Shown: positions 46,010-55,856, numbered from the stretch's first letter. The stretch: 64,000 nt of DNA from Chitinophaga fulva (GCF_012927205.1 NZ_JABBGC010000001.1:1364001-1428000); one strand, 5' to 3'. A program made the numbers and translations. The notes: generated by a model from the letters alone, not told the origin.

Positions 46010-48298
46010 ATGAAAAAAGTTGGAATGCTGGCAGCTGCTTTATTATGCCTGCATGGCGCACAAAGCCAGACAGTATACAAAGTGGCTGAACCGGTGGAAT
46101 GGGTCAACACCCTGATGGGCACCGATTCTAAAGTAAGCCTGTCAAACGGCAACACCTATCCTGCCATCGCCCTGCCATGGGGGATGAACTTCTGGATGCC
46201 CCAGACAAACGTGATGGGCAACGGATGGGCGTATCAATACACTGCCGATAAAATCAGGGGCTTTAAACAAACACACCAGCCTTCTCCCTGGATCAACGAC
46301 TATGGCCAGTTTGCCGTGATGCCCGTTACCGGTAGCCTGAAAATCGATCAAAACAAAAGAGCCAGCTGGTTCTCCCACAAAACGGAAATAGCCAAACCCT
46401 ACTACTACAGTGTATACCTGGCAGATGCGGACGTGACCACCGAAATCACGCCCACAGAACGCGCTGCTCAACTGCGTTTTACCTTCCCGTCTACTGATAG
46501 CGCCTTCGTGGTGGTAGATGCATTTGATAAGGGATCCTATATTAAGATCTTACCAAAAGAACAGAAGGTCATCGGTTATACCACCAAAAACAGTGGTGGC
46601 GTACCGTCCAACTTCAAGAACTATTTTGTTATCTATTTTGATAAACCATTTACCGTTGCCGCAGCATGGCGCGATTCCACCCTGGAAGACCAGCTGGAGC
46701 TGCAGGCAGACCATGCCGGCGCAGTGGTAGGCTTCAAAACAAAGAAAGGAGAACAGGTAGTGGCCAGAACAGCATCTTCCTTCATCAGCTTTGAACAGGC
46801 GGAACTGAACCTCCAGCGCGAAGTAGGTAAAGATGCTTTTGAGGTTACCCGTCAGAAAGCAAAAGACACCTGGAACAAAGAACTGGGCCGGTTGTCAGTG
46901 GAAGGCGGTACCTCCGAACAGGTAAGTACCTTCTACTCTTCCCTGTACCGCACTATGCTGTTCCCCCGCAAATTCTATGAAATCAATGCGAAAAACGAAG
47001 TGGTGCACTACAGCCCATTCAACGGCCAGGTGCTACCCGGTTATATGTTTACCGACAATGGTTTCTGGGATACCTTCCGCGCGGTACATCCGTTCTTTAC
47101 GCTGATGTATCCTTCGCTCAGCGCGCATATCATGGAAGGTTTGGCCAACGCCTACAAGGAAAGCGGCTGGTTGCCTGAATGGGCAAGCCCCGGTCACCGC
47201 GATTGTATGATCGGCTCCAACTCTGCTTCCCTCATCGCTGATGCTTACCTGAAAGGTATCCGCGGTTATGATATCAATACCCTGTACGAGGCGATCCTGA
47301 AAAACACGGAAAACGAAGGCCCGCTTACTTCTGTAGGTCGCAAAGGCGTGAAATACTACAATCAACTGGGTTATGTGCCCTACGATGTAGACGTTAACGA
47401 AAACGCTGCCCGTACACTGGAATATGCCTACGACGACTTCACCATCTACCAACTGGCAAAAGCGCTGAACAGGCCTAAAGAAGAGATAGCACGTTTCGCT
47501 AAACGCTCACAGAACTATCGGAACCTCTTTGATCCGGAAACAAAACTGATGCGTGGTAAAAATAAAGACGGCCGTTTCCAGTCACCATTCAATCCTTTCA
47601 AATGGGGGGACGCCTTTACCGAGGGTAACAGCTGGCACTACACCTGGTCTATATTCCATGACGTACAAGGTCTTGCGGGCCTGATGGGAGGCCGCGAATC
47701 CTTCGCCAATATGCTGGATTCCGTTTTCAAAATGGCGCCGGTGTATGATGAAAGCTACTATGGTACTGTGATTCACGAAATCCGTGAAATGCAGATCATG
47801 AACATGGGTCAATATGCACACGGCAACCAGCCTATTCAGCACATGATCTACCTCTATAACTATGCCGGCCAGCCGTGGAAAACACAGTACTGGATCCGCC
47901 AGGTAATGGAGCGTCTTTACAAAGCTACACCCGATGGCTACTGTGGCGACGAAGACAACGGGCAAACCTCTGCCTGGTATGTATTCTCTGCTATGGGCTT
48001 CTATCCCGTTTGTCCCGGTACCCAACAGTATGTATTGGGCACTCCCCTGTTCGCCAAACTCACCATGACGCTGGAAGACGGCAAAAAAATGGTGATCGAA
48101 GCACCTGGCAACAGTGCTAAAAACCTGTACGTACAACAGGCGACCCTGAACGGTCAGCCCTATACGAAAAACTGGATCAGCCATCAGGATCTGCAGAAAG
48201 GCGGCAAACTGATGTTCCGTATGGGCGCTACCCCTGAGAAATCAAGAGGTACACAGCCTGCTGCGTTCCCTTATTCTTATTCAACAGATAATAAATAA
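46010..48298 (+). CDS. GH92 alpha-1,2-mannosidase-like glycoside hydrolase
   Basis: About 762 residues from ATG 46010, which gives a clean signal peptide (MKKVGMLAAALLCLHGAQSQ); the frame is open 38 codons further upstream, but no signal sequence results. GH92 features include VNTLMGTDSKVSLSNGNTYP near the start, FRAVHPFFTLMYP near 350, EGNSWHYTWSIFHD near 545, and GDEDNGQTSAWYVFSAMGFYPV near 645. These calcium-dependent exo-mannosidases trim alpha-mannans and N-glycans in the periplasm. The acidic motif GDEDNG differs from the GNDDCG of its neighbour, which suggests a different linkage preference. It is likely controlled by the LacI protein upstream. Confidence 0.93.
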   Translation: MKKVGMLAAALLCLHGAQSQTVYKVAEPVEWVNTLMGTDSKVSLSNGNTYPAIALPWGMNFWMPQTNVMGNGWAYQYTADKIRGFKQTHQPSPWINDYGQFAVMPVTGSLKIDQNKRASWFSHKTEIAKPYYYSVYLADADVTTEITPTERAAQLRFTFPSTDSAFVVVDAFDKGSYIKILPKEQKVIGYTTKNSGGVPSNFKNYFVIYFDKPFTVAAAWRDSTLEDQLELQADHAGAVVGFKTKKGEQVVARTASSFISFEQAELNLQREVGKDAFEVTRQKAKDTWNKELGRLSVEGGTSEQVSTFYSSLYRTMLFPRKFYEINAKNEVVHYSPFNGQVLPGYMFTDNGFWDTFRAVHPFFTLMYPSLSAHIMEGLANAYKESGWLPEWASPGHRDCMIGSNSASLIADAYLKGIRGYDINTLYEAILKNTENEGPLTSVGRKGVKYYNQLGYVPYDVDVNENAARTLEYAYDDFTIYQLAKALNRPKEEIARFAKRSQNYRNLFDPETKLMRGKNKDGRFQSPFNPFKWGDAFTEGNSWHYTWSIFHDVQGLAGLMGGRESFANMLDSVFKMAPVYDESYYGTVIHEIREMQIMNMGQYAHGNQPIQHMIYLYNYAGQPWKTQYWIRQVMERLYKATPDGYCGDEDNGQTSAWYVFSAMGFYPVCPGTQQYVLGTPLFAKLTMTLEDGKKMVIEAPGNSAKNLYVQQATLNGQPYTKNWISHQDLQKGGKLMFRMGATPEKSRGTQPAAFPYSYSTDNK

Positions 48299-48337
48299 AA
48301 CGATATAGAAGAATTTCATTGTTCACTGTAAATAATT

Positions 48338-48357
48338 CATCCCGATTCTTCGGGATG
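48338..48357 (+). other. Small hairpin between the two GH92 genes
   Basis: CATCCCGA (48338-48345) pairs with TCGGGATG (48350-48357). A short T-run follows ten bases later. It could be a weak attenuator or RNA-stability element inside the operon. Confidence 0.45.
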
Positions 48358-48392
48358 TAGCATTTTTCCAGACACGTTTTAAACTGATACCG

Positions 48393-50681
48393 ATGACCAA
48401 CAGGCTTATTTTCTTATCGATACTCTGCTGTATCTGTACTTCGCTCCGCGCGCAGGAGAATGTGTTGTCCTACGTAAAGCCGATCACGGGCACACAACGG
48501 ATGGGACATACCTATCCCGGCGCTACCGTGCCTTTCGGCGCGGTGCAGCTCAGCCCCGAAACGGATACGCTCTCCTACGAGATGAACGGCAAATACAACA
48601 AGGACGTATACAAATACTGCGCAGGCTATCAATATGAAGATAAAACCATCGTGGGTTTCAGTCACACGCATTTCAGCGGTACAGGCCATTCCGATCTGGG
48701 CGATTTCCTGATCATGCCTGCTACCGGTGCACTGCAACTGAACCCGGGAACGGCAGACCATCCGGAGAGCGGTTACCGCAGCAGGTTCTCACACAACACA
48801 GAAGTAGCGGAACCGGCTTATTATAAAGTGAAACTGGAAGATAATAACATCCTTGCCGAACTCACCGCCAGCAACCGTGTGGGCTTTCATCAATATACCT
48901 TCCCCGCTTCTGGTGAGTCGCACATCATCCTCGACCTGATGTCCGGTATCTACAACTACCCCAACAAAAACGTATGGACTTTTGTACGGGTGGAAAACGA
49001 TACGCTGATTACCGGATACCGGCAAACCAGCGGCTGGGCGCGTACCCGCACTGTCTATTTCGCCATGACGTTTTCAAAACCTTTTAAAGAATACGGCCAT
49101 CGTAATTATGCCAATGACGTATACAAAGGTTTTTACCGCAAGTTTGACCAGACAAAAAATTTCCCTGAAATGGCAGGCCGCCAGATAAGGGCTTACTTCG
49201 ATTTCAATACCACCGAAGGTGAAAAAATCAAAATAAAATTTGCTATCTCCCCGGTAAGCACCGCAGGGGCGCTCAAAAACCTGCAAACAGAAATACCCGG
49301 CTGGGATTTTGACCAGGTAAAACGTGAAAGCCAGGTACTGTGGACAAAAGAGCTGAACAAAATACAGATCGCCTCCGGCAGCCGCGAAGAGAAAGAAAAT
49401 TTCTATACCGCCATGTACCACGCGTTTATTAATCCAACTACCTACATGGACGTAGATGGAAAATACCGTGGACTGGACCAGAACAACTATACCGCTAACG
49501 GATATACGAATTATACTACTTTCTCCCTGTGGGACACCTATCGCGCTTTGCATCCGCTTTTTAATGTGGTGCAGCCTACCCGCAATGCTGACATGGTACA
49601 GTCTATGCTGCATCATTATGAGCAAAGCGTGCAGCACATGCTGCCGGTATGGTCGCATTATGCCAATGAAAACTGGTGCATGATCGGCTATCACAGCGTA
49701 TCCGTGATTGCAGATGCTATCATGAAAGGCAACGCTCCTTTTGATGTGAACAAAGCGCTGGAAGCCTGTGTGACCACTGCCCGCCACCGCACCTACGACG
49801 GACTGGGATACTATATGGACATGGGTTATGTGCCGGAAGATAAAAACGGCTCTTCTGTTTCCAAAACACTGGAATATGCCTATGATGACTGGTGTATTGC
49901 GCAGGTGGCCAGGAAGCTGGGCAAAACAGCTATCTACGATGAATTTATCAAACGGGCAGCCAACTATAAAAATGTTTACGACAAAGCCTCCGGCTTTATG
50001 CGTCCCCGCCTGAACGACGGCACTTTCAAAGCCGCTTTTGACCCGCTGCAAACACATGACCAGGGCTTCATTGAAGGCAACGCATGGAATTACAGTCTTT
50101 ATGTGCCGCACAACCCCGACGATATGATTGCTATGATGGGCGGCAAAAAACAATTCACGCAACACCTCGATTCGCTGTTCACTATGGAGTTGCCGGATAA
50201 ATATTTTGCTGAAACCGAAGACATCACCCGCGATGGTATCATCGGCAACTATGTACACGGCAACGAACCCTCTCACCACGTAGCTTACCTCTATAACTGG
50301 ACCGGCTATCCGTGGAAAACACAGGAACGTATACGCATGATCCTGAAAAAAATGTACCACCCCGGTCCTGATGGCCTCGGCGGTAACGACGACTGCGGAC
50401 AAATGAGCGCCTGGTATATTTTCAGTTCCCTCGGGTTTTATCCGGTGTGCCCGGGCTCCGATCAGTACGCATTAGGAAGTCCTGCGGTAGACAAGGCTAC
50501 CCTGCAGCTGGAGAACGGCAAAACGTTTGTTATCGATGTGAAAAATCAGGGGGATAAGAATGTATATGTGCAGAAAGTCTTACTGAACGGCAAACCGCTG
50601 GACCGCCTGTACATTACGCACAGTGAGATTATGGATGGCGGCAACATGACGTTCTATATGAGCAACAAACCGAAAAAGTGA
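48393..50681 (+). CDS. GH92 alpha-mannosidase-like glycoside hydrolase, second copy
   Basis: A 762-residue secreted enzyme with a signal peptide (about 1-21, ending SLRAQ). It has the standard GH92 landmarks: TGTQRMGHTYPGATVPFGAVQLSP near 32-55, KTIVGFSHTHFSGTG near 88, WDTYRALHPLFNV near 383, EGNAWNYSLYVPHN near 560, and GGNDDCGQMSAWYIFSSLGFYP near 665. The acidic catalytic pair in GNDDCG is intact. It follows the first GH92 by 94 bases and is closed by a terminator. The two are distant paralogues, not a recent duplication. Together they fit stepwise removal of differently linked mannose. Confidence 0.95.
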   Translation: MTNRLIFLSILCCICTSLRAQENVLSYVKPITGTQRMGHTYPGATVPFGAVQLSPETDTLSYEMNGKYNKDVYKYCAGYQYEDKTIVGFSHTHFSGTGHSDLGDFLIMPATGALQLNPGTADHPESGYRSRFSHNTEVAEPAYYKVKLEDNNILAELTASNRVGFHQYTFPASGESHIILDLMSGIYNYPNKNVWTFVRVENDTLITGYRQTSGWARTRTVYFAMTFSKPFKEYGHRNYANDVYKGFYRKFDQTKNFPEMAGRQIRAYFDFNTTEGEKIKIKFAISPVSTAGALKNLQTEIPGWDFDQVKRESQVLWTKELNKIQIASGSREEKENFYTAMYHAFINPTTYMDVDGKYRGLDQNNYTANGYTNYTTFSLWDTYRALHPLFNVVQPTRNADMVQSMLHHYEQSVQHMLPVWSHYANENWCMIGYHSVSVIADAIMKGNAPFDVNKALEACVTTARHRTYDGLGYYMDMGYVPEDKNGSSVSKTLEYAYDDWCIAQVARKLGKTAIYDEFIKRAANYKNVYDKASGFMRPRLNDGTFKAAFDPLQTHDQGFIEGNAWNYSLYVPHNPDDMIAMMGGKKQFTQHLDSLFTMELPDKYFAETEDITRDGIIGNYVHGNEPSHHVAYLYNWTGYPWKTQERIRMILKKMYHPGPDGLGGNDDCGQMSAWYIFSSLGFYPVCPGSDQYALGSPAVDKATLQLENGKTFVIDVKNQGDKNVYVQKVLLNGKPLDRLYITHSEIMDGGNMTFYMSNKPKK

Positions 50682-50702
50682 CCCGTTCGAATGCATACAA
50701 GC

Positions 50703-50732
50703 AAGGCCCTGCGTTGTTGCAGGGCCTTTTTA
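50703..50732 (+). terminator. Terminator after the GH92 operon
   Basis: AAGGCCCTGC (50703-50712) pairs with GCAGGGCCTT (50719-50728), followed by T's. Confidence 0.88.
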
Positions 50733-50751
50733 TTTGTGGTAGGAAACATAA

Positions 50752-50814
50752 TAGAAGATGTATAAAAAAAACGCCGGAGATCATATCTCCGGCGTTTTTT
50801 TTATACATCTTCTA
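50752..50814. terminator. 30-bp perfect hairpin at the end of the sugar-oxidation cluster
   Basis: Arms 50752-50781 and 50785-50814 are perfectly complementary over 30 bases with a 3-base loop. The inner core is ACGCCGGAGAT/ATCTCCGGCGT, flanked by eight A/T. The right arm contains the whole stop codon (TAG on the minus strand) of the ThuA-PQQ gene. With its A- and T-runs it can serve either strand. Confidence 0.88.
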
Positions 50815-53800
50815 ACCTCGTAGCGTAAACGAAGCAATGCCCAAAGGCACTTGTTTACCCGGATCAGTAGGTCTGATTTTAATGTAGAGATGATGTTTTT
50901 TGCCATCGGTAACCGGAGCAAAACTGATGCTGGATTTGTTAGGCATCTTCGGTTGAGCGCCAGGTCCTATGGTAGTTTCACCCAAACGGGTGCCGTTGGC
51001 ATTGTCGAGGAATGCTTCCACTACAAAGCCCTGCTGCTGCGGGTCTTGTACCATATAGGTAACATCGATGCCATTGACGTCGGTCAGGTCGAGATCGTTG
51101 TATACCACCCAGCCGTTGGCTGTAGCGGGAATCAACAGTTTCATACCATTGACTTCAAAGGTAGAAACACCATCAGCTTTGCTGAAGCCTGCTGCGGGTA
51201 ATTTAGGATTCAGCAGTTGTGCCGCAGCGGTACCTGTGATGGGTTTAATGCCCGGTGCTCCTTTATCCGTGTAGCTGGCCAGGAGCAGCAGTGCGCCATT
51301 GTCTTTCAGCTCATTGCCCAATGTGGGGTTGAGGCTGCCGGTAGTAGGCAGGGATGCCACTTTAGGGGCATTGCCGCCCAACGAGAAAATATATTCCACC
51401 AGTTGATGTGCTTCTCCGTTGGAGATGCCCGGGTGGGCAGACATCGCGGTTTCTCCCCATACGCCGCCACCGCCGTTGATGATCTTTTTCGCAAGCGCAT
51501 CCGGTGCGGCAGGATCGTTTTTGTATTTCTCTGCTATCTGTTTGAAAGATGGTCCGATGGATTTTTCATCTGGCTTGTGACAGGTTTTACAGTCAGACAC
51601 CTCCATGATGTTTTTACCTGCGATGGCGCCGGTAACGATCTGATGCCCCTGTGGCATGGCCGCTTTATCGCTGCCTTGAACATAATCCGCTTTCACAAAT
51701 ATGTTGCTGGCATCGAGTTTCCCGCTGGCACTATTGCCGTCTTCCTTGTCATTAACGGTAACGGTATAACGTACTTGTTTGCCAGGGAAATAAAACATCT
51801 GGTTGCCTTGCAGCGCGATGCTGACTTGCGGTGTTTCATTACCGGCATAAAGGGCGATCTCTTTACTTTTTGTTTTACCGCCTTTACCGTCCTGTACTTC
51901 TACGTATACGTTGTATTCACCGGCAGTGGTGTAGGTCATTTCCACAGATGGCTCGGTGGTTTCCTTTTTATTGCCGTTGCCGAAATACCAGAGGTAGGCG
52001 AGCTTGTCGCCATCAGGATCTACGGAGCCTTCGGCTGACAGTTTCACTTTAAACGGCAGTGCGCCGGTAAGCTGTGTAGTATGTATTTCAGCCTGCGGTG
52101 CGCGGTTGCCGCCATTGTAATCAATGCGGGCAAGCGCAGCGTCCGGGTTTTTGCTGAACCAGCCATTGCCATATTCCAACACGTATAAACGGCCATCGGG
52201 GCCCATTTCCATGTCTATCGGCGCATTCAGTTTAGTGCCGGGCATAAAACGTTCCATCTTGGAGAAATCGCCGTTTTTATCCATGGTAACGGCCATGATC
52301 CAGCCGCGGATCCAGTCGTAGATAAACAGTTTACCGTTATAGTAGTCCGGGAAACGGGTTTCTTTCGGATAGAATTCGCTGTAGTATACCGGGCCTGCTT
52401 CGGCATTACGGCCGCCGCTGCCTACGATGGGGAATTCATCGGATTTGCCGTACGGGTACCAGATAAAGGCTGGTACAGCCGGTGGCAGCTCTTTCAGGCC
52501 GGTATTGTTGCGGGAGTTGTTGATCGGCTTTTTGGGATCAAACGCCGGACCGGTTTCGCCTGTTTCGTAGTTATAGGCGTGGTAAGGTTTGTTGTCTGCG
52601 ATGAACATGGGATATCCGTAGTTGCCGGGCTTTTTGGCCTGGTTCACTTCATCGTATCCGCGTGGGCCCCTGTTGGGATCGTCGTTGTTGGCGTCCGGAC
52701 CTACTTCACCCCAGTAGAGGTAGCTGGTCTTCCGGTCTATTGAGATACGGTAGGGGTTGCGGGTACCCATGGCATATATTTCCGGGCGGGTGTTAGGCGT
52801 GCCTTTCGGGAACAGGTTTCCTTCCGGTATGCTATAGGAGCCGTCAGGTGCTACTTTGATGCGCAGGATTTTACCACGCAGATCGTTGGTGTTGGCGGAA
52901 GAGCGGCGGCCATCGTATTGTTGATGCCCGGGGCGGTCGTCCGTAGGGCCGTAACCGTTACTGACGTATTTCTGGCCTGCTTCGTCGAATGGCGTGGTAT
53001 TGTCGCCGGTAGAGACATACAGCAGTTTATCCGGTCCGAAGGCAATGGAGCCACCGGTATGGCAGCAGATATCGCGCTGGGAGTAGAACTGCAGAATTAC
53101 CTTTTCGGAGGCCATGTTCAGCTGGTTGTTTTCAAACTTAAAGCGGGACAGGCGGTTGACGGAAGTATCTACGGGAGAATACATCACATAGATAAAGTGG
53201 TTGTCTTTATAGTCCGGGTCAGCAGCGAGGCCGAGGAAACCTTCTTCCGCATTAACGTTGGGCACTTCTGTTTTGAAGTACACTTTCAGGAAGCCGGCCT
53301 GGGTGAGTGTTTTATCTGCCTGTTTGTAGAGCATCAGTTCACCGCGGCGTTGTGCCACGAGGATGTCGAGGTTGGGCAGGATCGTCATCTCCGTTGGTTC
53401 AAAGAACTGGCCGGCGGTGAGCACGTTTTTAGTGAAGCGGTTTTCGTCCGGTGTGCGCAGCGTGGTGGCTTTGCTATAGTCGAGCACCAGGTTTTTGCCG
53501 ATCGCGTATTGGATACCGCCGAGCACATGTTTCAGGAACAGGCTGTCGGTATAGCACTCTTCGGTATGACCGAGCGCGGTGTAGAAAGCGCGGCCGCCGT
53601 CGTATTCGTGATACCAGCTTACGGGATGGTCGTTGTTCATGGTGCCGCCTTCGTAGGTTTTTTCATCTACTTTCAACAGTACAGTGGTGGTGGTATCTCT
53701 CTTTTTAAAGTTGTACCATTCGTCTGTATGTTCAAATTTGTCGGGCAATCCGGCGGTAGCAGGGAATGATTTGTTGACCACTTCCACGGTTGCCTTGTGG

Positions 53801-54219
53801 GTACCGGGAGGATGGCTGAGGAAATAGGCGCCGGCCAGGTGGTTGTACCAGCCCCATTCATATTCTGTATCGGTGGCGGCGTGTACGCCTACATATCCGC
53901 CGCCGGCCTGAATGTATCTTTCAAAGTCTGCTTCCTGTGCGGTATTGAGCACGTCGCCAGTGGTGTTCAGGAAGATCACCGCAGCATATTGTTGGAGGGA
54001 GTCTTCCGTAAAACGGTTGGCATTTTCGGTGGTGTCTACCTCGAAGCCGTTTTCTTTGCCGAGCTTCTGGAGGGCCGCAATGCCCGCTGGTATGGAAGCG
54101 TGGCGGAAAGCGGTGGTTTTGGTGAATACCAGCACCCGCGGTTGTCCGGGGCGCGATTTGTTACAGCCTGCCGTGGCCACCAATGCCAGCAGCAGCAAGA
54201 GCTTAATGGTTTGCTTCAT
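50812..54219 (-). CDS. ThuA - PQQ sugar dehydrogenase - PKD - cytochrome c lipoprotein
   Basis: An 1135-residue lipoprotein (lipobox TAGC near residue 19). Domains in order: ThuA-like (about 27-240, VFTKTTAFRH and GVHAATDTEYEWGWYNHLAGAYF); a glucose/sorbosone dehydrogenase-type beta-propeller (about 260-690, AEEGFLGLAADPDY, GDNTTPF, GTRNPYRISID, WGEVGPDANND); a PKD domain (about 705-790); a c-type cytochrome (CKTCH near 876, with VWGETAMSAHP about 55 residues later); and a C-terminal beta-sandwich that resembles a carbohydrate-binding module (about 1000-1135). It would oxidise a sugar and pass electrons to its own heme. It is the last gene of the cluster. The domain combination is visible; the substrate is not. 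Confidence 0.9.
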   Translation of the reverse strand: MKQTIKLLLLLALVATAGCNKSRPGQPRVLVFTKTTAFRHASIPAGIAALQKLGKENGFEVDTTENANRFTEDSLQQYAAVIFLNTTGDVLNTAQEADFERYIQAGGGYVGVHAATDTEYEWGWYNHLAGAYFLSHPPGTHKATVEVVNKSFPATAGLPDKFEHTDEWYNFKKRDTTTTVLLKVDEKTYEGGTMNNDHPVSWYHEYDGGRAFYTALGHTEECYTDSLFLKHVLGGIQYAIGKNLVLDYSKATTLRTPDENRFTKNVLTAGQFFEPTEMTILPNLDILVAQRRGELMLYKQADKTLTQAGFLKVYFKTEVPNVNAEEGFLGLAADPDYKDNHFIYVMYSPVDTSVNRLSRFKFENNQLNMASEKVILQFYSQRDICCHTGGSIAFGPDKLLYVSTGDNTTPFDEAGQKYVSNGYGPTDDRPGHQQYDGRRSSANTNDLRGKILRIKVAPDGSYSIPEGNLFPKGTPNTRPEIYAMGTRNPYRISIDRKTSYLYWGEVGPDANNDDPNRGPRGYDEVNQAKKPGNYGYPMFIADNKPYHAYNYETGETGPAFDPKKPINNSRNNTGLKELPPAVPAFIWYPYGKSDEFPIVGSGGRNAEAGPVYYSEFYPKETRFPDYYNGKLFIYDWIRGWIMAVTMDKNGDFSKMERFMPGTKLNAPIDMEMGPDGRLYVLEYGNGWFSKNPDAALARIDYNGGNRAPQAEIHTTQLTGALPFKVKLSAEGSVDPDGDKLAYLWYFGNGNKKETTEPSVEMTYTTAGEYNVYVEVQDGKGGKTKSKEIALYAGNETPQVSIALQGNQMFYFPGKQVRYTVTVNDKEDGNSASGKLDASNIFVKADYVQGSDKAAMPQGHQIVTGAIAGKNIMEVSDCKTCHKPDEKSIGPSFKQIAEKYKNDPAAPDALAKKIINGGGGVWGETAMSAHPGISNGEAHQLVEYIFSLGGNAPKVASLPTTGSLNPTLGNELKDNGALLLLASYTDKGAPGIKPITGTAAAQLLNPKLPAAGFSKADGVSTFEVNGMKLLIPATANGWVVYNDLDLTDVNGIDVTYMVQDPQQQGFVVEAFLDNANGTRLGETTIGPGAQPKMPNKSSISFAPVTDGKKHHLYIKIRPTDPGKQVPLGIASFTLRG

Positions 54220-54290
54220 AAACTGTGATTACCATGATTATTGCTGATTCGCCTGATCAAGGAGATCTTAACGAAGATCTCAACGAGATT

Positions 54291-55025
54291 TTAGCGAAGC
54301 TTATTACCCATCGTATACTGAATACCACCCAGGAGGTGTTGCAGATAGGCAGGGTCCTGATATGATTCTTTGGTATGGCCCATTTCGGTATAGAAAGCGC
54401 GGCCGCCTTCAAAGTCATGGTACCAGCACATCGGGTGATTATCCCCGTTTTTGCCGCCTTCATAGGTGGATTCATCTATTTTGATCAGCACGTGCACGTC
54501 CGGGTTAAGGTCTTTGAAGTTATACCATTCGTCTTTGCGTACCCATTCATCCGGCAGGTGGCGGGTGGCGGGATGGTTGTGGTCTGTTACGCGGAGGGTG
54601 GCCTGTTGTTGTTTCGGGTGACTGAGAAACCAGGCGCCGGCCAGTTTATTGTACCATGGCCAGTCGTATTCCGTATCGGTGGCTGCGTGGATGCCCATCC
54701 AGCCGCCGCCTTTGTGGATATACTGCTGGAAGGCCACTTGCTGGGCGCTGTCCAGTACATCGCCGGTGGTGCAACTGAAGATCACAGCGGCATATTTTTT
54801 CAGGTTGGCGGCAGTAAAGGCGGAAGCATCTTCGGTGGTGTCCACTTCGAAGCCGTTGTCTTTACCCAGTTGCATGATCGCGGCTTTGGCAACGGGAATA
54901 CAGTCGTGGCGGAAGCCTGTTGTTTTTGAAAAGACCAGTATCTTTTTGGCCTTATGTTTTTTGCCGGCCTGCGCACAAAGGGAGGCGGCCAGTAATAGCG
55001 CAATAAACGCGGTGAATGTTCTCAT
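54291..55025 (-). CDS. ThuA-domain protein
   Basis: About 244 residues from ATG 55025 (MRTFTAFIALLLAASLCAQ, a secretion signal; possible lipidation at LCAQ is uncertain). The ThuA fold shows VFSKTTGFRHDCIPVAKAAI near 33-52, AAVIFSCTTGDVLD, GIHAATDTEYDWPWYN, and HPMCWYHDFEGGRAFYTEMGHT near 205. ThuA proteins of trehalose/sucrose utilisation loci act in 3-keto-sugar metabolism. It is a close relative of the ThuA domain at the front of the next gene, so the pair probably arose by duplication and fusion. It belongs to the 58.7-50.8 kb cluster. Confidence 0.88.
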   Translation of the reverse strand: MRTFTAFIALLLAASLCAQAGKKHKAKKILVFSKTTGFRHDCIPVAKAAIMQLGKDNGFEVDTTEDASAFTAANLKKYAAVIFSCTTGDVLDSAQQVAFQQYIHKGGGWMGIHAATDTEYDWPWYNKLAGAWFLSHPKQQQATLRVTDHNHPATRHLPDEWVRKDEWYNFKDLNPDVHVLIKIDESTYEGGKNGDNHPMCWYHDFEGGRAFYTEMGHTKESYQDPAYLQHLLGGIQYTMGNKLR

Positions 55026-55133
55026 GTTCGTGGTAGTTATAGCATCCAAAAGCAAAAGACGCAGGGCAGGGAAAAAGGATCTTCTTCTTTGCTGCCTTGC
55101 GCCTTTGTCAAAAAAAATAATATCTGAAAAAGA

Positions 55134-55856
55134 TTACAGCGCTTTTATTTTGATGTTACGGTACCATACTTTGTTACCGTGGTCCTGGAGCGCGATGTGG
55201 CCTTTGGCGTATTTACCGAAGCCTTTCCAGTCTTTAAATTTACTATTGGCTACCAGTGCGTCCCATTCAGGAGTACCCATGGTTGTTTCCACGGTTTTTA
55301 CGCCGTTGAGCCAGAGGCTAAGGTGACCATCTTTTTTCACAATTTTGGCGGTATTCCACTGACCTACGGATTTAACCGCTTTCTGTGAGGATTTCACGAG
55401 GTCGTAGAGGTCGCCGGCATTGTGTTTGTTGATTTTTCCATCAGGGTGTTTATCATCATCGAGCACCTGCATTTCAGGGCCGGTGAGATAAGTAGCTTTG
55501 AATTCAGGATCTTCGTGTACGCTGAAGATGATGCCGCTGTTGCCGCCTTCTGAAATTTTCCAGTCGATGCTCAGCTCGTAGTTTTCGTATTCGCCGTTGG
55601 TAACGAGGTCACCGCCGGGGGCGCCGCTTTTTTTGGCGTCCACATCAAATTCGAGTGCGCCGTCCACCACTTTCCAGGCGGGGCTGGCTGCATCTTTCAG
55701 GTAGGTATGCCATCCGTTGGTGGTTTTACCATCAAACAGCAGCTGCCATCCTTCCTTTTTCTCTTTGGCAGAGAGGCTATTTACTTTCTGTGCCTTTACC
55801 GCTGTAGCGCTGGTGATAGCGCCCAGCATAAAGGCTCCGATGATGATTTTTTTCAT
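55134..55856 (-). CDS. DUF1080 (3-keto-disaccharide hydrolase) family protein
   Basis: A 240-residue secreted protein with a signal peptide (about 1-22). The single DUF1080 concanavalin-like domain shows GWQLLFDGKTTNGWHTYL near 36-53, GDLVTNGEYENYELSIDWKI near 83-102, NSGIIFSVHED near 106, TGPEMQVLDDDKHPDG near 124, and the C-terminal IALQDHGNKVWYRNIKIK. Members of this family have been shown to cleave 3-keto-glycosides. Co-location with a Gfo/Idh oxidoreductase, an isomerase and ThuA proteins supports that use here. It lies 31 bases after the cytochrome gene. Confidence 0.92.
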   Translation of the reverse strand: MKKIIIGAFMLGAITSATAVKAQKVNSLSAKEKKEGWQLLFDGKTTNGWHTYLKDAASPAWKVVDGALEFDVDAKKSGAPGGDLVTNGEYENYELSIDWKISEGGNSGIIFSVHEDPEFKATYLTGPEMQVLDDDKHPDGKINKHNAGDLYDLVKSSQKAVKSVGQWNTAKIVKKDGHLSLWLNGVKTVETTMGTPEWDALVANSKFKDWKGFGKYAKGHIALQDHGNKVWYRNIKIKAL

